A stretch of DNA of 64,000 nucleotides, taken from positions 19,780,220-19,844,219 of the forward strand of contig JAEMBT020000001.1 of NCBI GenBank assembly GCA_018873245.2, in the 5' to 3' direction. Numbering within the stretch: position 1 is the first letter of the stretch; the number at the start of each line of letters is the position of its first letter. Position numbers and translations under genes: made by a program. Below are positions 1-12,980 of this stretch, piece by piece. The notes under the pieces are model-generated. The model was not told where the DNA came from, ran no database searches, and worked only from the letters and a program-made list of their open reading frames with translations. This DNA is from Archegozetes longisetosus (Eukaryota; Arthropoda; Arachnida; Sarcoptiformes; Trhypochthoniidae).

Positions 1-54
1 AGACAACAAATTTTAATTTGAGAAATTCATAAAAGTTTTAAAACAGTGTCATAC

Positions 55-144
55 CTTTCCATAATCAGCGTAATCGCCGTATTGCGCGTTGATGTGAACT
101 GAAGTGAGCGCCAAAAGCGCTATGGATAACAAAACCTTTGCCAT
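55..144 (-). CDS. First coding exon of a small secreted protein (gene runs off the left edge)
   Basis: The minus strand reads ATG at 144 followed by 30 codons to a GT donor (AAG|GTATGA, exon end 55, phase 0). The peptide begins MAKVLLSIALLALTSVHINA, a textbook signal peptide with a likely cut after Ala20, then a Tyr/Gly/Asp-rich start (QYGDYADYGK). This resembles the first exons of small Tyr/Gly-rich cuticular or secreted proteins of arthropods, but the rest of the gene lies outside the window, so no function can be given. TATA-like minus-strand stretches occur near 203-212 and 270-280; which one is used is unclear. A relation to the glycine-rich gene at 6.2 kb is possible but unproven. Confidence 0.7.
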
Positions 145-3100
145 CCTATTTGTATTTATGAATTACAAAAGAGAAAATTGAAATAAAAGGAAAATCTTCT
201 TTTAGTATATATTAAATTTGCTCTGATTGATCTAGACGTCTACTACTACTCTTGTTTTAAAACTCACATTTATATTATATTTGAAAGCAAATTTGAGTAG
301 GTTTTCGTCGGATTTAATTGTCGATTTCCACAAAGTTTTTAAACTGAAAACAGGATTTTTATTTCTTCTCGGTATCACTTTTTATATGTCATCAATGAAT
401 TTTTAAGAATAAATTAAGAGGAACAAAAACTATTTGCGATCGTTTCGACACAAAGCCATAGGATGTGGAAGTGTTTAAAATATCATATGCGGGTCTGAGT
501 TTTGTTTCATCCTTTATTCGAAAAATATTTCAAACCTATCGAAAAATATTTACTTTATTTTCAATATTACACTCAAGTACGACATTGAATAATAAATTCA
601 CTTTTTAACTCATGTATATTCTCGCGAGATAATTGAGTGACTGTTGCACTGAAATGTACAGATAATATGTTTTGCATATTTTGGAGAATTGTATGTCAAT
701 AATGAAAATATATCAAGTCTTTGTTCGAGCATTCAATTATACTAATGTTTGCATAGATTATTAGATTCCAAAGTCACTTATTTAGAAATGCTCTTAAGTA
801 TGTTAATGTAAGAATGAAGCCTGATTTTGAACACCCATCTTAGCGAACTTACTATTTGACTTGTACTAACAATTAGATAATTTGTAATCTTCAGATCTAG
901 TCATTTTCTTATTCATATTTGTTGTGAATCTATATCCACATAAACCTTCACGTTATGAGGTAAGGCGACAAACATTTTCCAAAAACTTCTAAATTTTGAG
1001 AAGTTTTAAGCCAAATGAAAACTCAGTGAGTGTTCATAAATTATTTATTCAATAGGTTAAAATTTTTGTATGACCAAAGGATTTGAACAAATCATTTTTG
1101 TAAGCTTTCATATGATGACACATTAAGTCTTATGCTAAGTCTAAAGTCAAAACTGTTAATATAGATCTTCGAAGTCTTCAATGCTAGTTCTCACATTAAA
1201 TCTAAAGACTGATAGTCTAGATGTTCAGAATGCATTTCATTTTGACTATAAATATATAAATTGCATAAAATATTTTTGTACTAAAATTCAAGTATTATAA
1301 AGCTTCTTTTGCTTTTGTTTGAAACATGAAAACCTGATATTAAGTCGTAAATCCTTACATCAAAATTATTTTCGAGCAAATTGATGTCAATCTTATTTAA
1401 CTACTATTTGAAATACCGATGTTTATCTTAATAGAAGAAAATTTGAAATCAATCTTCTAGTTCTAATCTAGCAAATTTTGGTTCACATGTTTCCAGCCTT
1501 TACGTCATATCTAATAGATATATTTAATCGAAGTGTTATCTCATTTATTACTCTCATAGTTTTATCATTTGAAACTATTCTTCTCATTCCAATCAAAAAG
1601 TTAAACCGAGAACTTAGAAAACTATTCTATAGAGTCATTACTCGAATTCTGTAACCATAAAAACGAAAAAACAGTTATATGTCCTTCATTTAAAGATCAC
1701 AAATAAGGTCCTTATGCGATGAATCTGTGAAAAAACTACACACAAGTTCTTGTCAGTAATATCTTTACAAATGTTTTCGTTGGAGTGAAAGTACAATTGC
1801 CTCCAAATAGTTTCCCTTTAATCCCTAATGCGTTCAGATCAGAAATTATGGACAGCTGACAAATTTAATAGTTTTATGCAGACAACTATAGAGAAAATAT
1901 TAACTCAAATTTTGTCAAAACCAACACTTAGCCCATGACTGATAATCAAAACAAAACTGTTATTTTTTGTCTCACTTATTGTGAATAGTCATAGAAAAAT
2001 GACACAAATGTAAAGCATTGAAACATTAAAATCGAGTTGGGCCGCCCTCACAGTATCTTAGTATACAACTCTACAGTTTTTATATCTAAATTCATATCCT
2101 GTGCAATATTCATAGCCTTGACTCAAAGCCCATATGAAATAACAATCAATACTCTATCGGTTTCAGGAGTTATTGACATGATTTTAATGAACTAATTAAT
2201 TGAATACACATGTCATACTAAAGATCTTATATTATGTCGAAAGAAGTTTTCGAACATTTTTACCTAAAGTGTATTAATCATTTGATTAACGGTGATCGTT
2301 GGGTAGTTCATTGCATCAAAATTGGATGATTGATGTTTTAAGTTTGATGCGTGTTTAATGCACAAGTAACTGAATGAGTTCGCAAACCCTTCAAATTTTG
2401 CTCACAACGTATCTGTTTAGGATTCACAAGAGGAAAACTATTTGGTCATGGTTTAACATCAAAATCAGTCTGCCATGTCTCTATTTCTTGTATTGAAAGT
2501 CATATAATAGTCATTCATTTGGTTCGATGTCTACTTCACTGAACTTATTATAAGATGAAAGAAAAGATCGTTGAGTTTTTATAAACAAATTGTGTATTAA
2601 AGCTATGACAAAGCGGCTCATTCTATAGATGTCTTACGTAGTGTTCAAGTCTCAGACTAGTATTTGCTGTTTTAAAGAAAGCATTTTTTTATAAGAAAAA
2701 ACCTACACTAAAGGTTTGTTTGTTTAAAGCATTAAAGAAAATTAAGGAAAATGAAGACAAATTTGAAGTCTTCTGTCTGAAACAAAGATTGACACGCTTT
2801 AATGATTTAGACTTTGTACGAACAATTTAAACTTTATTTTGCTATAATTGCAATTCATTAGATTTTATTTTAAAAAATAATTAGTCGAATGGAAAATTAA
2901 AGCATTCAAACAAAAGTTTGATGAGTTTCAACAAGCTTATAACAAATTGGTATTTGTAGATTGGAAGCAGTCGGGTATATATCTACAAAGTTAGAAAGAA
3001 AATCAAGTGGGAAATAGAGAGGTATAAAACGTCAAACTAAAGCTGAGAATAATAAAATTATCGAAAAATTACAGATAATCGACGGCTTTTACAGTTTACT

Positions 3101-6100
3101 AAGCATTTACAGTTTCCTGATTTCATCTTATATTAATTCTGAATCAGTGATTACATGCGTCATCCTTTCCGAAATCCATTTGCAACATTGCTGAGTACCT
3201 TAAAAGTTATTCAAATATTCATTGATTCAAATTTTTTCAAATAAGATAGATTTGATTGAATTTGAATTAGGTCTTGCAGTTATAGAATTATTATTTAAAT
3301 TAAGTGCATATCTCAGCAGCAATCTCTGCTCATTGAACCAGTTGAGAACAATGAGAGCACTGGCTTTTACGTGTAAAACAGATCGTATTATTCTTATTAA
3401 ATTTTATGGCCTAATAGCGTCTAATAGTTTAAATTTGAACTATTTGATTGGTAGAAAGAGAACGATTGATCTGCATGTGAACGGAAATCTGCCTCTTTAA
3501 TCTGACAATAGCCCTTGATATCCGTGCTATGAATGATGCATATAATGACCTAACTTAGTTTCTATCTCACATCCTTTTGATGCAAGTTTTAAACTTTGGT
3601 TGATTACAAACTGTTTTGCAGACACATACATTTGACGTGCACAAAACAATGTCGCAATATATGATGCACGAAAACTCTGTCAGGCTTATCATACCTTTAT
3701 TATGATTTGTCTGATTAAATCTTAGTTTCAAAATAGTATAACGAAACCGTTAAACTTGATTAATAAGTAATTAACATTTGCGTAAACCTAATAATAACTA
3801 GTGAAATGATAACTAAATTTGAGTTAATTTGATTTTATGAGATAATTTTTGGTATATTCTATATAGCCATTGCCTAATTAACGTTACGAAATATTTGATA
3901 CTTAGTTCTAGAAATATCTGATTTCAAACTTTATTTAATAGTTCATTATTAAATTCAAAATCAAAAGCAGTTAATCTTAGATACATTTAATTAGAAATAC
4001 TATTACATGAAAAACGTCTTAATGGTTTATTTCTTTCTAATTCAATATATGAATAATTTGTAAATTGTTGTTCTTCAACTAGTTCAAATTTTTACAAGAA
4101 CTAAAAGTATCGAATAAACTTATTTATCTTAAATTTAAGCTACCTCACTTGTCAGAATAACCAAAATTTGTTGGCTGAGACCATGGCAATTTAGTTCACT
4201 GTTATTAGAGATTTATACTATCTCTATAAATATCTTGCTAGTAATTTGAAGTTATATGCTTGTCTCAATTATCGATCATAAACTGCTATTTAAAGTCGAA
4301 TCATAATTCGATTCAAGAGACCGTGTAATTTCTCAAAATATATTTATTTGTTCAAGCACTTCGTAACATCTTCAAAAAGGTTATTTATAAAAACTCATTA
4401 TCATAACCAAGTTGAGCTTAATTAAAAAACAAACAACTCTATCATCTGAGCTGAAGACTAAGGATTCATCAAAATAATATACTACTACAAGTAAGATAAT
4501 GATGAGTAATATCGAAATTTCTGGAGAACTTTCGACATAAATCAGTAGAAAACTAGTCATGTTCCTAATTTTTCTAAAATCCATCTTATGAAATGTGAGA
4601 TATGTGCTCTAGATCTTTAATTAAATTAAAACTTTAATCTTGAGCATATCATTAACGAAAAGCCTTCTTCCTCTAAATAGTGTATCATATTTCATTCTGT
4701 CTTACAAATGAGACGTTGAAAAACTTTTTGCTTCATCAAATTAGTTTTGTTGAGTTCAATTGAATTAGTTGTTAGAAACCCCGACTAAGGTAACCGAAAC
4801 AGTTGAAAGGCATTGAGTTCTAAGAATGGTGTTATTGAATTTCTATTTAGTGTCTGATACTTTTATGAAAATTATTTTCTATAATATAATATGAAATTTA
4901 GCTTGTTAACCGTTAATATTTAGATTAAGTTTCCTATTATCAATAGATTTCTCAGGATAACCAAACATAATTCCGTCAATTCTTAAATTGCTTTAGATAT
5001 AGTATTAAATTATTGCCTACACGAATATCAATCACATAATCAGTGATGGTTTTAATGATTCAATTAAGTATTTACTTAGCTATGGATCGAGTCTATTTTT
5101 ATCAATAATTGCGTCAACACATTTAACGTCTAATTTAATTAGTTATCGGCGAGAGCTTATCGATAATTTGATTATATCAGAATCCGCTAATACATTGTGT
5201 ATCGAACAGATATAAAAAATTTTATTAGCTTATTTCAAAAACTAATTTTCGAAGCTGTTTACTTGAGAATAATTTGATTAATCTGTGGTTTTAGCCAGAA
5301 TGTGACAAAAATGCAAATAACAAACGAGCTAACGGATAAAAAGCTTCAAAATATCGAAATTTTTGTTATGATAAAACTTCAGAAACATTTTAACATATAA
5401 TATTTTGATCATATCTTAGCTATGATTTCATTATTTCCCTAATTTACAAGTGAAGAATGGCCACACTCAGGCTTAATTTAATTAATAAATCTAAAATCCA
5501 ATTACTTACCATAAGAAATGCGAAGTGTCTTTTCAATGTATCCTAAGCGATACAATAGATGTTATTTTAAAAAGTTTAAGAGTATCTGTTTCATTTTTCA
5601 AGTCTCTAAAACTACAAATATTCTGTTCTTCGGCTCAATGAATAATTTAAAAATTCCAAAATCATTATTCTAAAAATCAAATTTTTGCTAAAATCTATTC
5701 GTATAAATATCTCACACTATTATAATTGAAATGATCAAAGCTTTTCAAAAAATATTAAAATTATATCGGACAGTAAGTTGCATTCATGGATGAATAATCA
5801 CAGTAGTATTTGTATTGCGTGAGAGTCAGTCCGTAATATCTTTTATTTTAATTGAAATCAAGAAAGAAATAATGAGAATTATATTTCTAAATAGAAAGAG
5901 TTATTTTGCCAAAAGTGCGATACAATTTTTACGGAAAAAAAGAATGAAGAAAATTGAAATTGGAGTATAACTTTCCACTGATTCACACAATTATTGATTT
6001 TCACTATAAGTCAACGTCTATTAATAGTAGAGAAGTTGTTTTTGTAGTTTATATTTGTATAATAATTGGTTTTAAAAAACTAGTAGAAAGTCAAGTCATG

Positions 6101-6121
6101 TCTAGTCATGCATTTAAGCCA
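145..6121. other. Intergenic, no gene recognised
   Basis: AT-rich sequence with only short, low-complexity-like reading frames. The largest (92 codons at 3222-3500, plus) has no domain, no good start context and no splice support; I treat it as chance. No transposon ends or RNA genes were seen. Confidence 0.5.
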
Positions 6122-6129
6122 TATATAAA
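6122..6129 (+). promoter_or_regulatory. TATA box of the glycine-rich protein gene
   Basis: TATATAAA lies 78 bp upstream of the ATG at 6207. A TSS about 30 bp downstream would fall near 6153; an arthropod initiator-like TCAGT is at 6166-6170. The spacing fits a short 5' UTR. Confidence 0.5.
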
Positions 6130-6206
6130 TACTATTGGACATGATAGGATCTATTCAAAGTTTAATCAGTTTTCTATCAGTGAAAGTGCAATAAAGAAGT
6201 GTAAGA

Positions 6207-6921
6207 ATGAAAGCGAAATTCAGTACAAGTTGTTATGTCTGCTTGTGGTTAGTATTTTGCTTAGCCTTATTGCCAAAAAGTGTATATAGTCGCCATCACG
6301 GTAAAGGAGATATAATAATAATCGGAGGCGGCGGGGGACATGGCGGTGGAGGTGGAGGCCATGGCGGTGGTCATTATGGTCATCATCAACAAATCAGTAA
6401 TGCAACCAAATGTGTCAATTAACTAGAATTCAAAACTGATTGACTTCCCATTTTTTTGTTCTCAGTTCCAATTCCAATACCGATTCCCATTCAATCTGGT
6501 GGCGGACATTATTATCACCAGTCATCGAAAATAAGTAATTGATATCGAATCTTATTTTGACACATTGATTACATTGGGATTTTGACAAATCAAACTAAAA
6601 CTTATATTTTCTCAAATAAATTAAGTTCCAATTCATATTCCTGTCTATCACGGTGGTGGTACTAAGCATAAAATTAACGTCTATGGAGGTCATGGAGGCT
6701 ATGGAGGTCATGGAGGTTATGGAGGTTATGGAGGTCATGGAGGATATGGTGGGGAGGGAGGTCATGGTGGATACGGAGGTCACGGAGGATATGGAGGTTA
6801 CGGTGGCGAAGGTTATGGAGGCCATGGAGGCTATGGAGGCGAAGGAGGTTATGGAGGCCATGGTCATGGAGGTTATGGAGGGCATGGAGGTGGTTATGGT
6901 CATGATGGTGGTTATCATTAA
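6207..6921 (+). CDS. Secreted Gly/His/Tyr-rich repeat protein, three exons, 184 aa
   Basis: Exons 6207-6396, 6466-6534 and 6626-6921 join in phase 1 each time (A|gt, ag|TT) and give 185 codons including the stop. Residues 1-28 form a signal peptide (Leu/Val/Ala core ending SVYS). A Gly/His-rich stretch (GGGGGHGGGGGGHGGGHYGHH) follows, then an alternating Ile-Pro run from exon 2, another Ile-Pro start in exon 3, and a long tail of HGGYGG, YGGEGG and HGHGG units ending at TAA. Such proteins occur in arthropod cuticle, silk and glue, and as glycine-rich antimicrobial peptides such as acanthoscurrin-type proteins; which applies cannot be told from sequence. A donor-like GGG|GTAAGA just after the stop and an acceptor near 7102 hint at a 3' UTR intron. 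The long opposite-strand frames here are shadows of the repeat. Confidence 0.85.
6683..6912 (+). repeat. Coding tandem repeat GGAGGT-CAT/TAT-GGAGGN
   Basis: Short degenerate units of 9-18 bp encode HGG, YGG and EGG triplets. Most changes fall at third positions or swap His, Tyr and Glu, so the frame is kept. The array likely changes length by slippage. Confidence 0.85.
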
Positions 6922-7207
6922 GGGGTAAGAACATTATAAATTCAAAGAATTATCTACAGAATAAAGCTCGAGAAGACATTGACGAGCAGTTAGATTGAGA
7001 TTATTTTAAAACCAAAACTGCCTAGTCTTTAGTCTTTGTAATTTGAGTCTTAATCTGAGTTCAGAGCGTTTAAATATCATTTTGAATGGTTTTTATTTTA
7101 GGGGAAAATATATTTTCATCAAATTAATCATTAAATGTATATTAATTTAAAGATTTTGTACTTTTTCGTAATGTATAAATTCAAACGATTTTAACTGTTT
7201 TAAAATG

Positions 7208-7213
7208 AATAAA
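7208..7213 (+). terminator. Polyadenylation signal AATAAA
   Basis: First clear AATAAA downstream of the glycine-rich gene, 287 bp after its stop (110 bp or so after the possible 3' UTR intron). Confidence 0.4.
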
Positions 7214-10200
7214 ATGAGTAAAACTACAGAATAAGTAATCGCTTTAATTCGAATCGAAATAGTATAACTCGAAATAACATAGCTTCAAACAACTGCAAAT
7301 CAGTCAATTGAATCTATACCTTTTCATTCAAATTATTCATAATTCATTTTTAGAGCAAAAATTAATTATTTTATGTTTCGTAACCGACTCGTGAACTATT
7401 CTTTAACTTAAGTCTACAAAAGCTTCTTTTTAAATTAATCTTAAGCTTAAATTTTGTCCTAAATTTTTAAGAGAAAAAATCTGAAAAATGTATCACCTAT
7501 TATTACGTGAGAAAATTATTCATAAATCAATTCTCTGGGAAATGATTTGTTTTGTTCAGTGAATCAAAGTCTGTGACAATGGAATAAGTATGAAAATCTC
7601 TGTACATTTGAAACGTATAGGATTTTAATATATAATTATCTTACATTGTGATGCGATTCATCAATAATCAGTTTCTAAAAACTAAAATATAGTTCTTTCG
7701 ATTTTAGAAATCTCTCTAAAAAACCACATTACGTTTACCATGTTCATTTTTTCCCCAAATAATTGTGTTCTTCATCTGGTTTTTCGAAAAGATTATATAC
7801 AGTAAAAGTTTTTGCTAGTAAATTTGTATAGTTTGCAAACAAATGCGCGCATTGCGTGAGTTGTCATAAGCAATTAGGTTTGAGTTTTCGACACTGCCAT
7901 AGCCCAGATTTTTGGGTTGGGGAGGCCAAAAACTTTTGTCGCAAATAAACTTAATTCTGCCAAAATCTGCAACAAAGTTATTTTGCTGTTACAATGATTT
8001 TTTGCAAGTTGCAAATTGACCCAAATTTAAGTTAGAGACAGTTTCTCTTTCCATAGATATTAGAGCTAAACCATTTAATCTTTCATTAGCCATAGAATTC
8101 CTCGGACAAGTTTTAACTCTTCTGGGAATAGAGAAACTCATTTCACGAAAAGTATCACACAACCAATAGCTAGATATACTTTTTTACAAATCTCAATAAG
8201 TTATATATAGAATGAGAAAAATCATTCTTTCAAGAAGCTGGAAGTTTTTCATAAAGACTGAAAATATGTACGATATCTTTGGAAAGCGTTTTTGCTGTTT
8301 TACAATTTGTTTGAAGTTATCTAAATATAAGTTATAATAAGTGGCAAGTAGTGTCATGATAATCGTTCATAAATAACTTAGATTTTGGACGAATAGCGCT
8401 TATCGCTAACAAAATACCTGTCATTTTACTGTCAAATCTCTCACTTGTATTTAACAATATGCAATCAATTGATACGAAAAAAGGTTAATTTTACAAAATT
8501 CAGAAGTTTAGATGAAGAACTGTTTGAAATTGTAACGAAATATTGCTCTAAATATTCTGAAATTAATTTCTATTTTCTTTTATACGTTGCGGTTTTCTAT
8601 TAAATGACTATTTTTTCATCAAATGCGTAAATGAATATCAAGAAACAAAACTAAGCATTGTTTTAACGTATAATGCAAGACCTTTTAATAGAATTGATTA
8701 GCAAGTTGTACTATTTATTAATTTGAGGAATTTTCATATACATAGATAACTTTACAGTCTTTTTAGGCATTCAAATACAAATCATTAAAAATGCATTTTC
8801 ATTACTCTTTGTTGCATGAAATAAACTATTTTCCTCATCCCTTCAGATCTGCACTTAAATTTTCAAAAAATCTCTGGGAGACCCGGATCCCTTTGCCCAA
8901 CTGGTTACGGTTGTGGCTTTCGAGTAGGATTCTTCATCACTCGAGGCAGTCAAACCAATTTAATGACTCTTAAAAATTTTATTATACGATCAATTACAAT
9001 AATCTATTATTAATAAACCTAATATAATTGATCATTTGACAAATTTTTGAGAACCACTAAGTTCCCTTGACAGCCACGTTTCATAAGCTTTATTTGGCCC
9101 TATCATATCTGCTATTGGACAGCAGAGACGAAACTCTCAAAAGTTTGTAGATTGAAAATTGCAGATTACAAACCATTGAGTTTTGTCTCAACCCGTATTC
9201 ATAAAACTTTTTTTGCAATAGAGATGTATTGAAAACTGAGATCACAGTAGAGATATCGCATTGAAATACAAGTCTAAAAGTTCTAAGTCACAGTCTAGCG
9301 ATCATAAGCAAGATTTAAGGTTGTTCTAACATTAGTAGGAGATTTACTCTATAAACAAATTTCATAATCTACTTAGTAGTTTTGCGTCATTTTACATGCT
9401 GCAAGAAACATTAGATTAGTAGTAATTATTATTGACATTTTTCATTCTGAAAAAATTAACTTTTATAATTTAAAAGGAAGCGCCTTGTTTTCCAGTACGT
9501 CAAATGTCAGAACTAAAAACCCAGAAAATTAAGAGCTAGAACTCCGCTTAAATTTTCGGAATAACTAATTTTCAAAAAAGAATCCGTTTTATGATTTTTT
9601 ATAGACTGAAAAATGAACAAAAAAAGTTTGAGGATTTGGTTAATTCGTTAGATCTGACCTGAAAAAAGACAAAAATATGCTCAATGTGATGAATGTCTAC
9701 GAAATAAATGGCTTAGATTAGAACCTGATGCTCTAAATCAGCTATCAAGTCTTGAATTTCTAGACAGAGCTTTTTATTATGTTAAGAAATCTCAAAAATT
9801 GAAAAATTAAGCTTCATAAATTTTTCACCTTATCATTTGAATAACTTTTATCTAACTTCATATATCTCTATTAAAATTTGGACTTTTATATATAAATGTT
9901 TAATCGATATTCATAAAAAATTTCGAACTTTTTAATTCAGTTTTTAATTCCATAATAAGATCAATGCAAAACAAACAGAAATATTTAGTTAATTCTTATT
10001 TGAACTATCGTTTCACAAATAAATAATGGGCTAAATTTGGTTTTCAAGGAATGCGAGCAGGGTTCTGTATTTAGTAATCTGACAAATAAATTTCTGAATT
10101 TAAATTTTCTGGGTTTTAACGTTCTGGTAAACAATGAGTAGCCGTTTAAAAGCAGTAATCAACTTAGCAATTTATGAAGGGAACAAAACTTCGTGTTTTC

Positions 10201-10521
10201 AACTGTAAGGTGTGTCGTATATTATGTAAAAATTGAAAATTTTCCAACTAATTGGTAATATTTTAGTAAATGCCAGTTTGCGATCGATTGCTAAGGCATC
10301 TCAGAATTGTGTTGACGTTGCAACTTTGCTAGTTTTGCAAACTATCAAGGAACTCTTGGCGTAGGTAGAGCTGTTCAAATTCTGAAGCTTTAACCTAATT
10401 TTCATTATACTTCCTGACCTAATATCTATTATTAATAAATTATTAATAAATTCACACTTTATGGATTGATACTGCTTCAACATGAAGGTTTGTTCAAAAC
10501 TTAGATTTGACTTTCAAGTAT

Positions 10522-10523
<2 letters not shown>

Positions 10524-10584
<61 letters not shown>
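10524..10584. repeat. (CT)n microsatellite
   Basis: About 30 uninterrupted CT dinucleotides. No coding role seen. Confidence 0.95.
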
Positions 10585-10588
<4 letters not shown>

Positions 10589-10614
10589 AATTGGATTTAA
10601 GAGAAAATTTAAGC

Positions 10615-10900
10615 ATTTACTGTCTTATATAAGCTTTTGAAAATTCTAAACATCAAGAGGGCCCTATTCTTATTGAACACCTCAAGAAGAAAACTCATTG
10701 CTCATCACATTTATGAGATTAGAAGCTCTTATCTTATGATACCTTACTTATAAACTTCAATATTTTCGGTGATAAAACTTTTGACCAGAATTTTGATAGT
10801 AGACGGACCTATTACTGGCATCAGTACTCAGTATTTCGATAAAATTTTTTTTATAAGCCCATTCGTTATCTAAATATGTTAAAAGCATACAGAAGACAAT
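10615..10900 (+). repeat. Dispersed repeat, copy 1 (partner near 24450-24800)
   Basis: Shares collinear, diverged blocks with 24450-24800 in the same orientation: AAGCTTTTGAAAA, CTCATTGCTCAT-like, AGTCTCTTATNTNATGAT-like, TTTTGATAGTA, CTCAGTATTTC and TTCGTTATCTA. No reading frame or terminal repeats noticed, so the class is unknown. Confidence 0.5.
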
Positions 10901-12459
10901 AAATGCTTCAATCTATTCATGAATTCAGAAACTGAATAAAGTAATATTTTCTCATCATTCATGAGAATATGCCAAATCTTGATGCAGGAACCTATGTCGA
11001 TAGATAACCAAATCTAGAAATTTCGAATATTTGTTTAAAATGTATTATTACTCTTGAGGATATCCCGCAAAGTTTTAAATAGTATAAATCCGATTTTGAT
11101 AAATAAATTGGTAATGAATTATTTATTAGATACAGGTCGAAATTAAAGATTTCGAATGGTTTATTCTCAAGTGCAAAAATCATGAGTATGGATCATCACA
11201 AGTCTACTTATAGCCAAAAACTTCGTTTTATTATTGGTGCATGCTTCAGTATAGTGTTAATTAAAGACCAGCGTTTTCGAGTCACTTACTTTGAATTTAT
11301 ATTAAGAGCCAAAAGCAGTGCGAAACCTTCGACTATCTGTCGGCGCTTTGTGATCATTCATAGAAATACGATAATATTATGCTCGAAAAATTCTTGAATA
11401 ATCTCATGACTTTGTCAAAGCGGAACTTTTTAAGTGGATGAGTAGTAACGATTTTCAAGAACCAACTTTTATAATGAATGAGCTTAATAAACGAGAATTG
11501 CATTTTAAAAAGCTTTAATATTAATTCAAATTACTTGATAGAAAATCCTAGCTGAAAAATATTAATAATAAACACTTCAGTCTAGACTATAACAAACTAT
11601 AAATTGAGTTTAAATTCTAAGCAAAAGAACTGCTTATCAGTGAAGATGATGTTCATTTTAAATCAATATTTAGTTAATTTTTTTCTTTTTTATTTTTTTT
11701 GAAAAATAACTATAAAATGCCTAAAGATTTACTAAGGTAGAATTACTTGGCTTCAAACAATTGAGTAAACATCATTTTTATGTTTTGTATAATAGTTTGA
11801 GAAATTGGTTTTATAAAGATTTTAAAAGAAATTTTCATTTAGAAAGGATAAAAAATATTTGCGTTTAATTTCATTGTGTAAATCAATATTTGTTATAATC
11901 CAACATTAAATATTTTGAAATTAAGTCTCACGATATACTTTTGACTTTTAATAAATATAAGAGATGTTAATATCTGTTGACAATACTCTAACAGTTATTG
12001 AAGCTAATTTAACAATCATACTTTCCCTTATTTTATTAACAATAAACTACGTAAGTTCCAATTAAGTTTTTTGTAAGCCTAACTCAACTAATTTAGCTTT
12101 GAATTTAACTAAATTTAATTAGAACTAATTGATGGTGACGACAACTTTCAAACTAAATTAAGTTGTATACTCAGAATAAGATTGCCATCTATTGGATAGA
12201 TGTTGACAAGCAGTTTGTAAACTGATCTTATTATGCATTTTGCCTGTAAAAATGAGTTGTAACAGCAAACATCAATAATTAGATATCAATTTTAAAACTT
12301 TAGGTAAAACGTTAAAACTTCACTTTCAAATTAAAGACCAACGAAAGAGTGATTTTTACTTCAAAAATTAGACTATTAAGTAATAATAGTATTAGAATTG
12401 TATTTATTAAATCTACAATTAATTGGTTAAATAGAGTGCAAATTGTAAATAACTAAAGG

Positions 12460-12901
12460 ATGGATGCAATCGCAAACGTAGATATAGATAGCGGAAGGTT
12501 TAAATACGTCTTAATTAACATAATTGATGCTAAAAATAACAAACAGAAGTATATAGTCAGAGGATATTCGTGGGCAGCATATCATGGTTTGCATCAGTTT
12601 TCATATATTTGTGAACGTGATCACACCTTTTGTTTAAAGTTAATCGCTTTCATGAACTTTTGTTTTATTCATAACAATAGGAGATATCGTCGATCAAATA
12701 GAACCACATGTTAGAGCTAATAAGTTGGAATGTGATTGTGTCGGAGGCGGCAGAATAGAGCATAATCCGGAAGCCAAGTCAATTAAAGTTTATGGTTATT
12801 CGCAAGGATACGGCAAAGCCGATCATTCTTTAACGTGTCAGCTACTTAAACAACATTTTAGTGATTATCAGTCTATAACCTGGTCTGATGAAGGATACTA
12901 A
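12460..12901 (+). CDS. PHPT1: Phosphohistidine phosphatase (Janus/PHPT1 family), two exons, 115 aa
   Basis: Exons 12460-12586 and 12681-12901 join in phase 1 (CATG|GT...AG|GAGATATC) into 116 codons. The family removes phosphate from histidine residues of proteins; human PHPT1 is 125 aa and cytosolic. Diagnostic parts are present in order: VDIDSGRFKYVLI (Lys15 aligns with the phosphate-binding Lys21 of the human enzyme), IVRGYSWAAYH with His42 matching the catalytic His53, the ECDCVGGGRIEH segment, IKVYGYSQGYGKADH, and a C-terminal ITWSDEGY matching human VTWANDGY. Drosophila members (janus, ocnus) are often testis-expressed; the sequence here does not show which tissue. The intron directly after the catalytic His is short (94 bp). 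No damage is visible. Confidence 0.93.
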
Positions 12902-12974
12902 ACCTTACGATAATCTTATTTAATACTTCCAAATTCATTTGTTTGTCTCTCAATCTTATAGACTCAAAAATAAT

Positions 12975-12980
12975 AATAAA
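12975..12980 (+). terminator. Polyadenylation signal AATAAA
   Basis: Lies 73 bp after the PHPT1 stop; a natural 3' end for that gene. Confidence 0.6.

Larger units (their letters stand above)
7214..12459. other. Intergenic, no gene recognised
   Basis: AT-rich. It holds a (CT)n microsatellite (10524-10584) and one copy of a dispersed repeat (about 10615-10900). A possible tiny exon around 8847-8926, after a good pyrimidine tract and CAG, could encode a Cys/Gly-rich piece (CPTGYGCGF) but has no partner exons that I can see. Confidence 0.5.

Noticed and set aside
3222-3500. 92-codon plus frame
   Set aside because: No domain, no splice or promoter support; expected by chance in this length of AT-rich DNA.
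6595-6934. Long open frames on the minus strand and in a second plus frame across the glycine-rich repeat
   Set aside because: They mirror the 9-bp coding repeat in the spliced gene; composition (Met/Thr/Ser or His/Leu only) is an artefact.
8791-8973. Possible Cys-rich mini exon after a good acceptor (CPTGYGCGF)
   Set aside because: No partner exon with matching phase was found and the recognisable part is under 30 residues.
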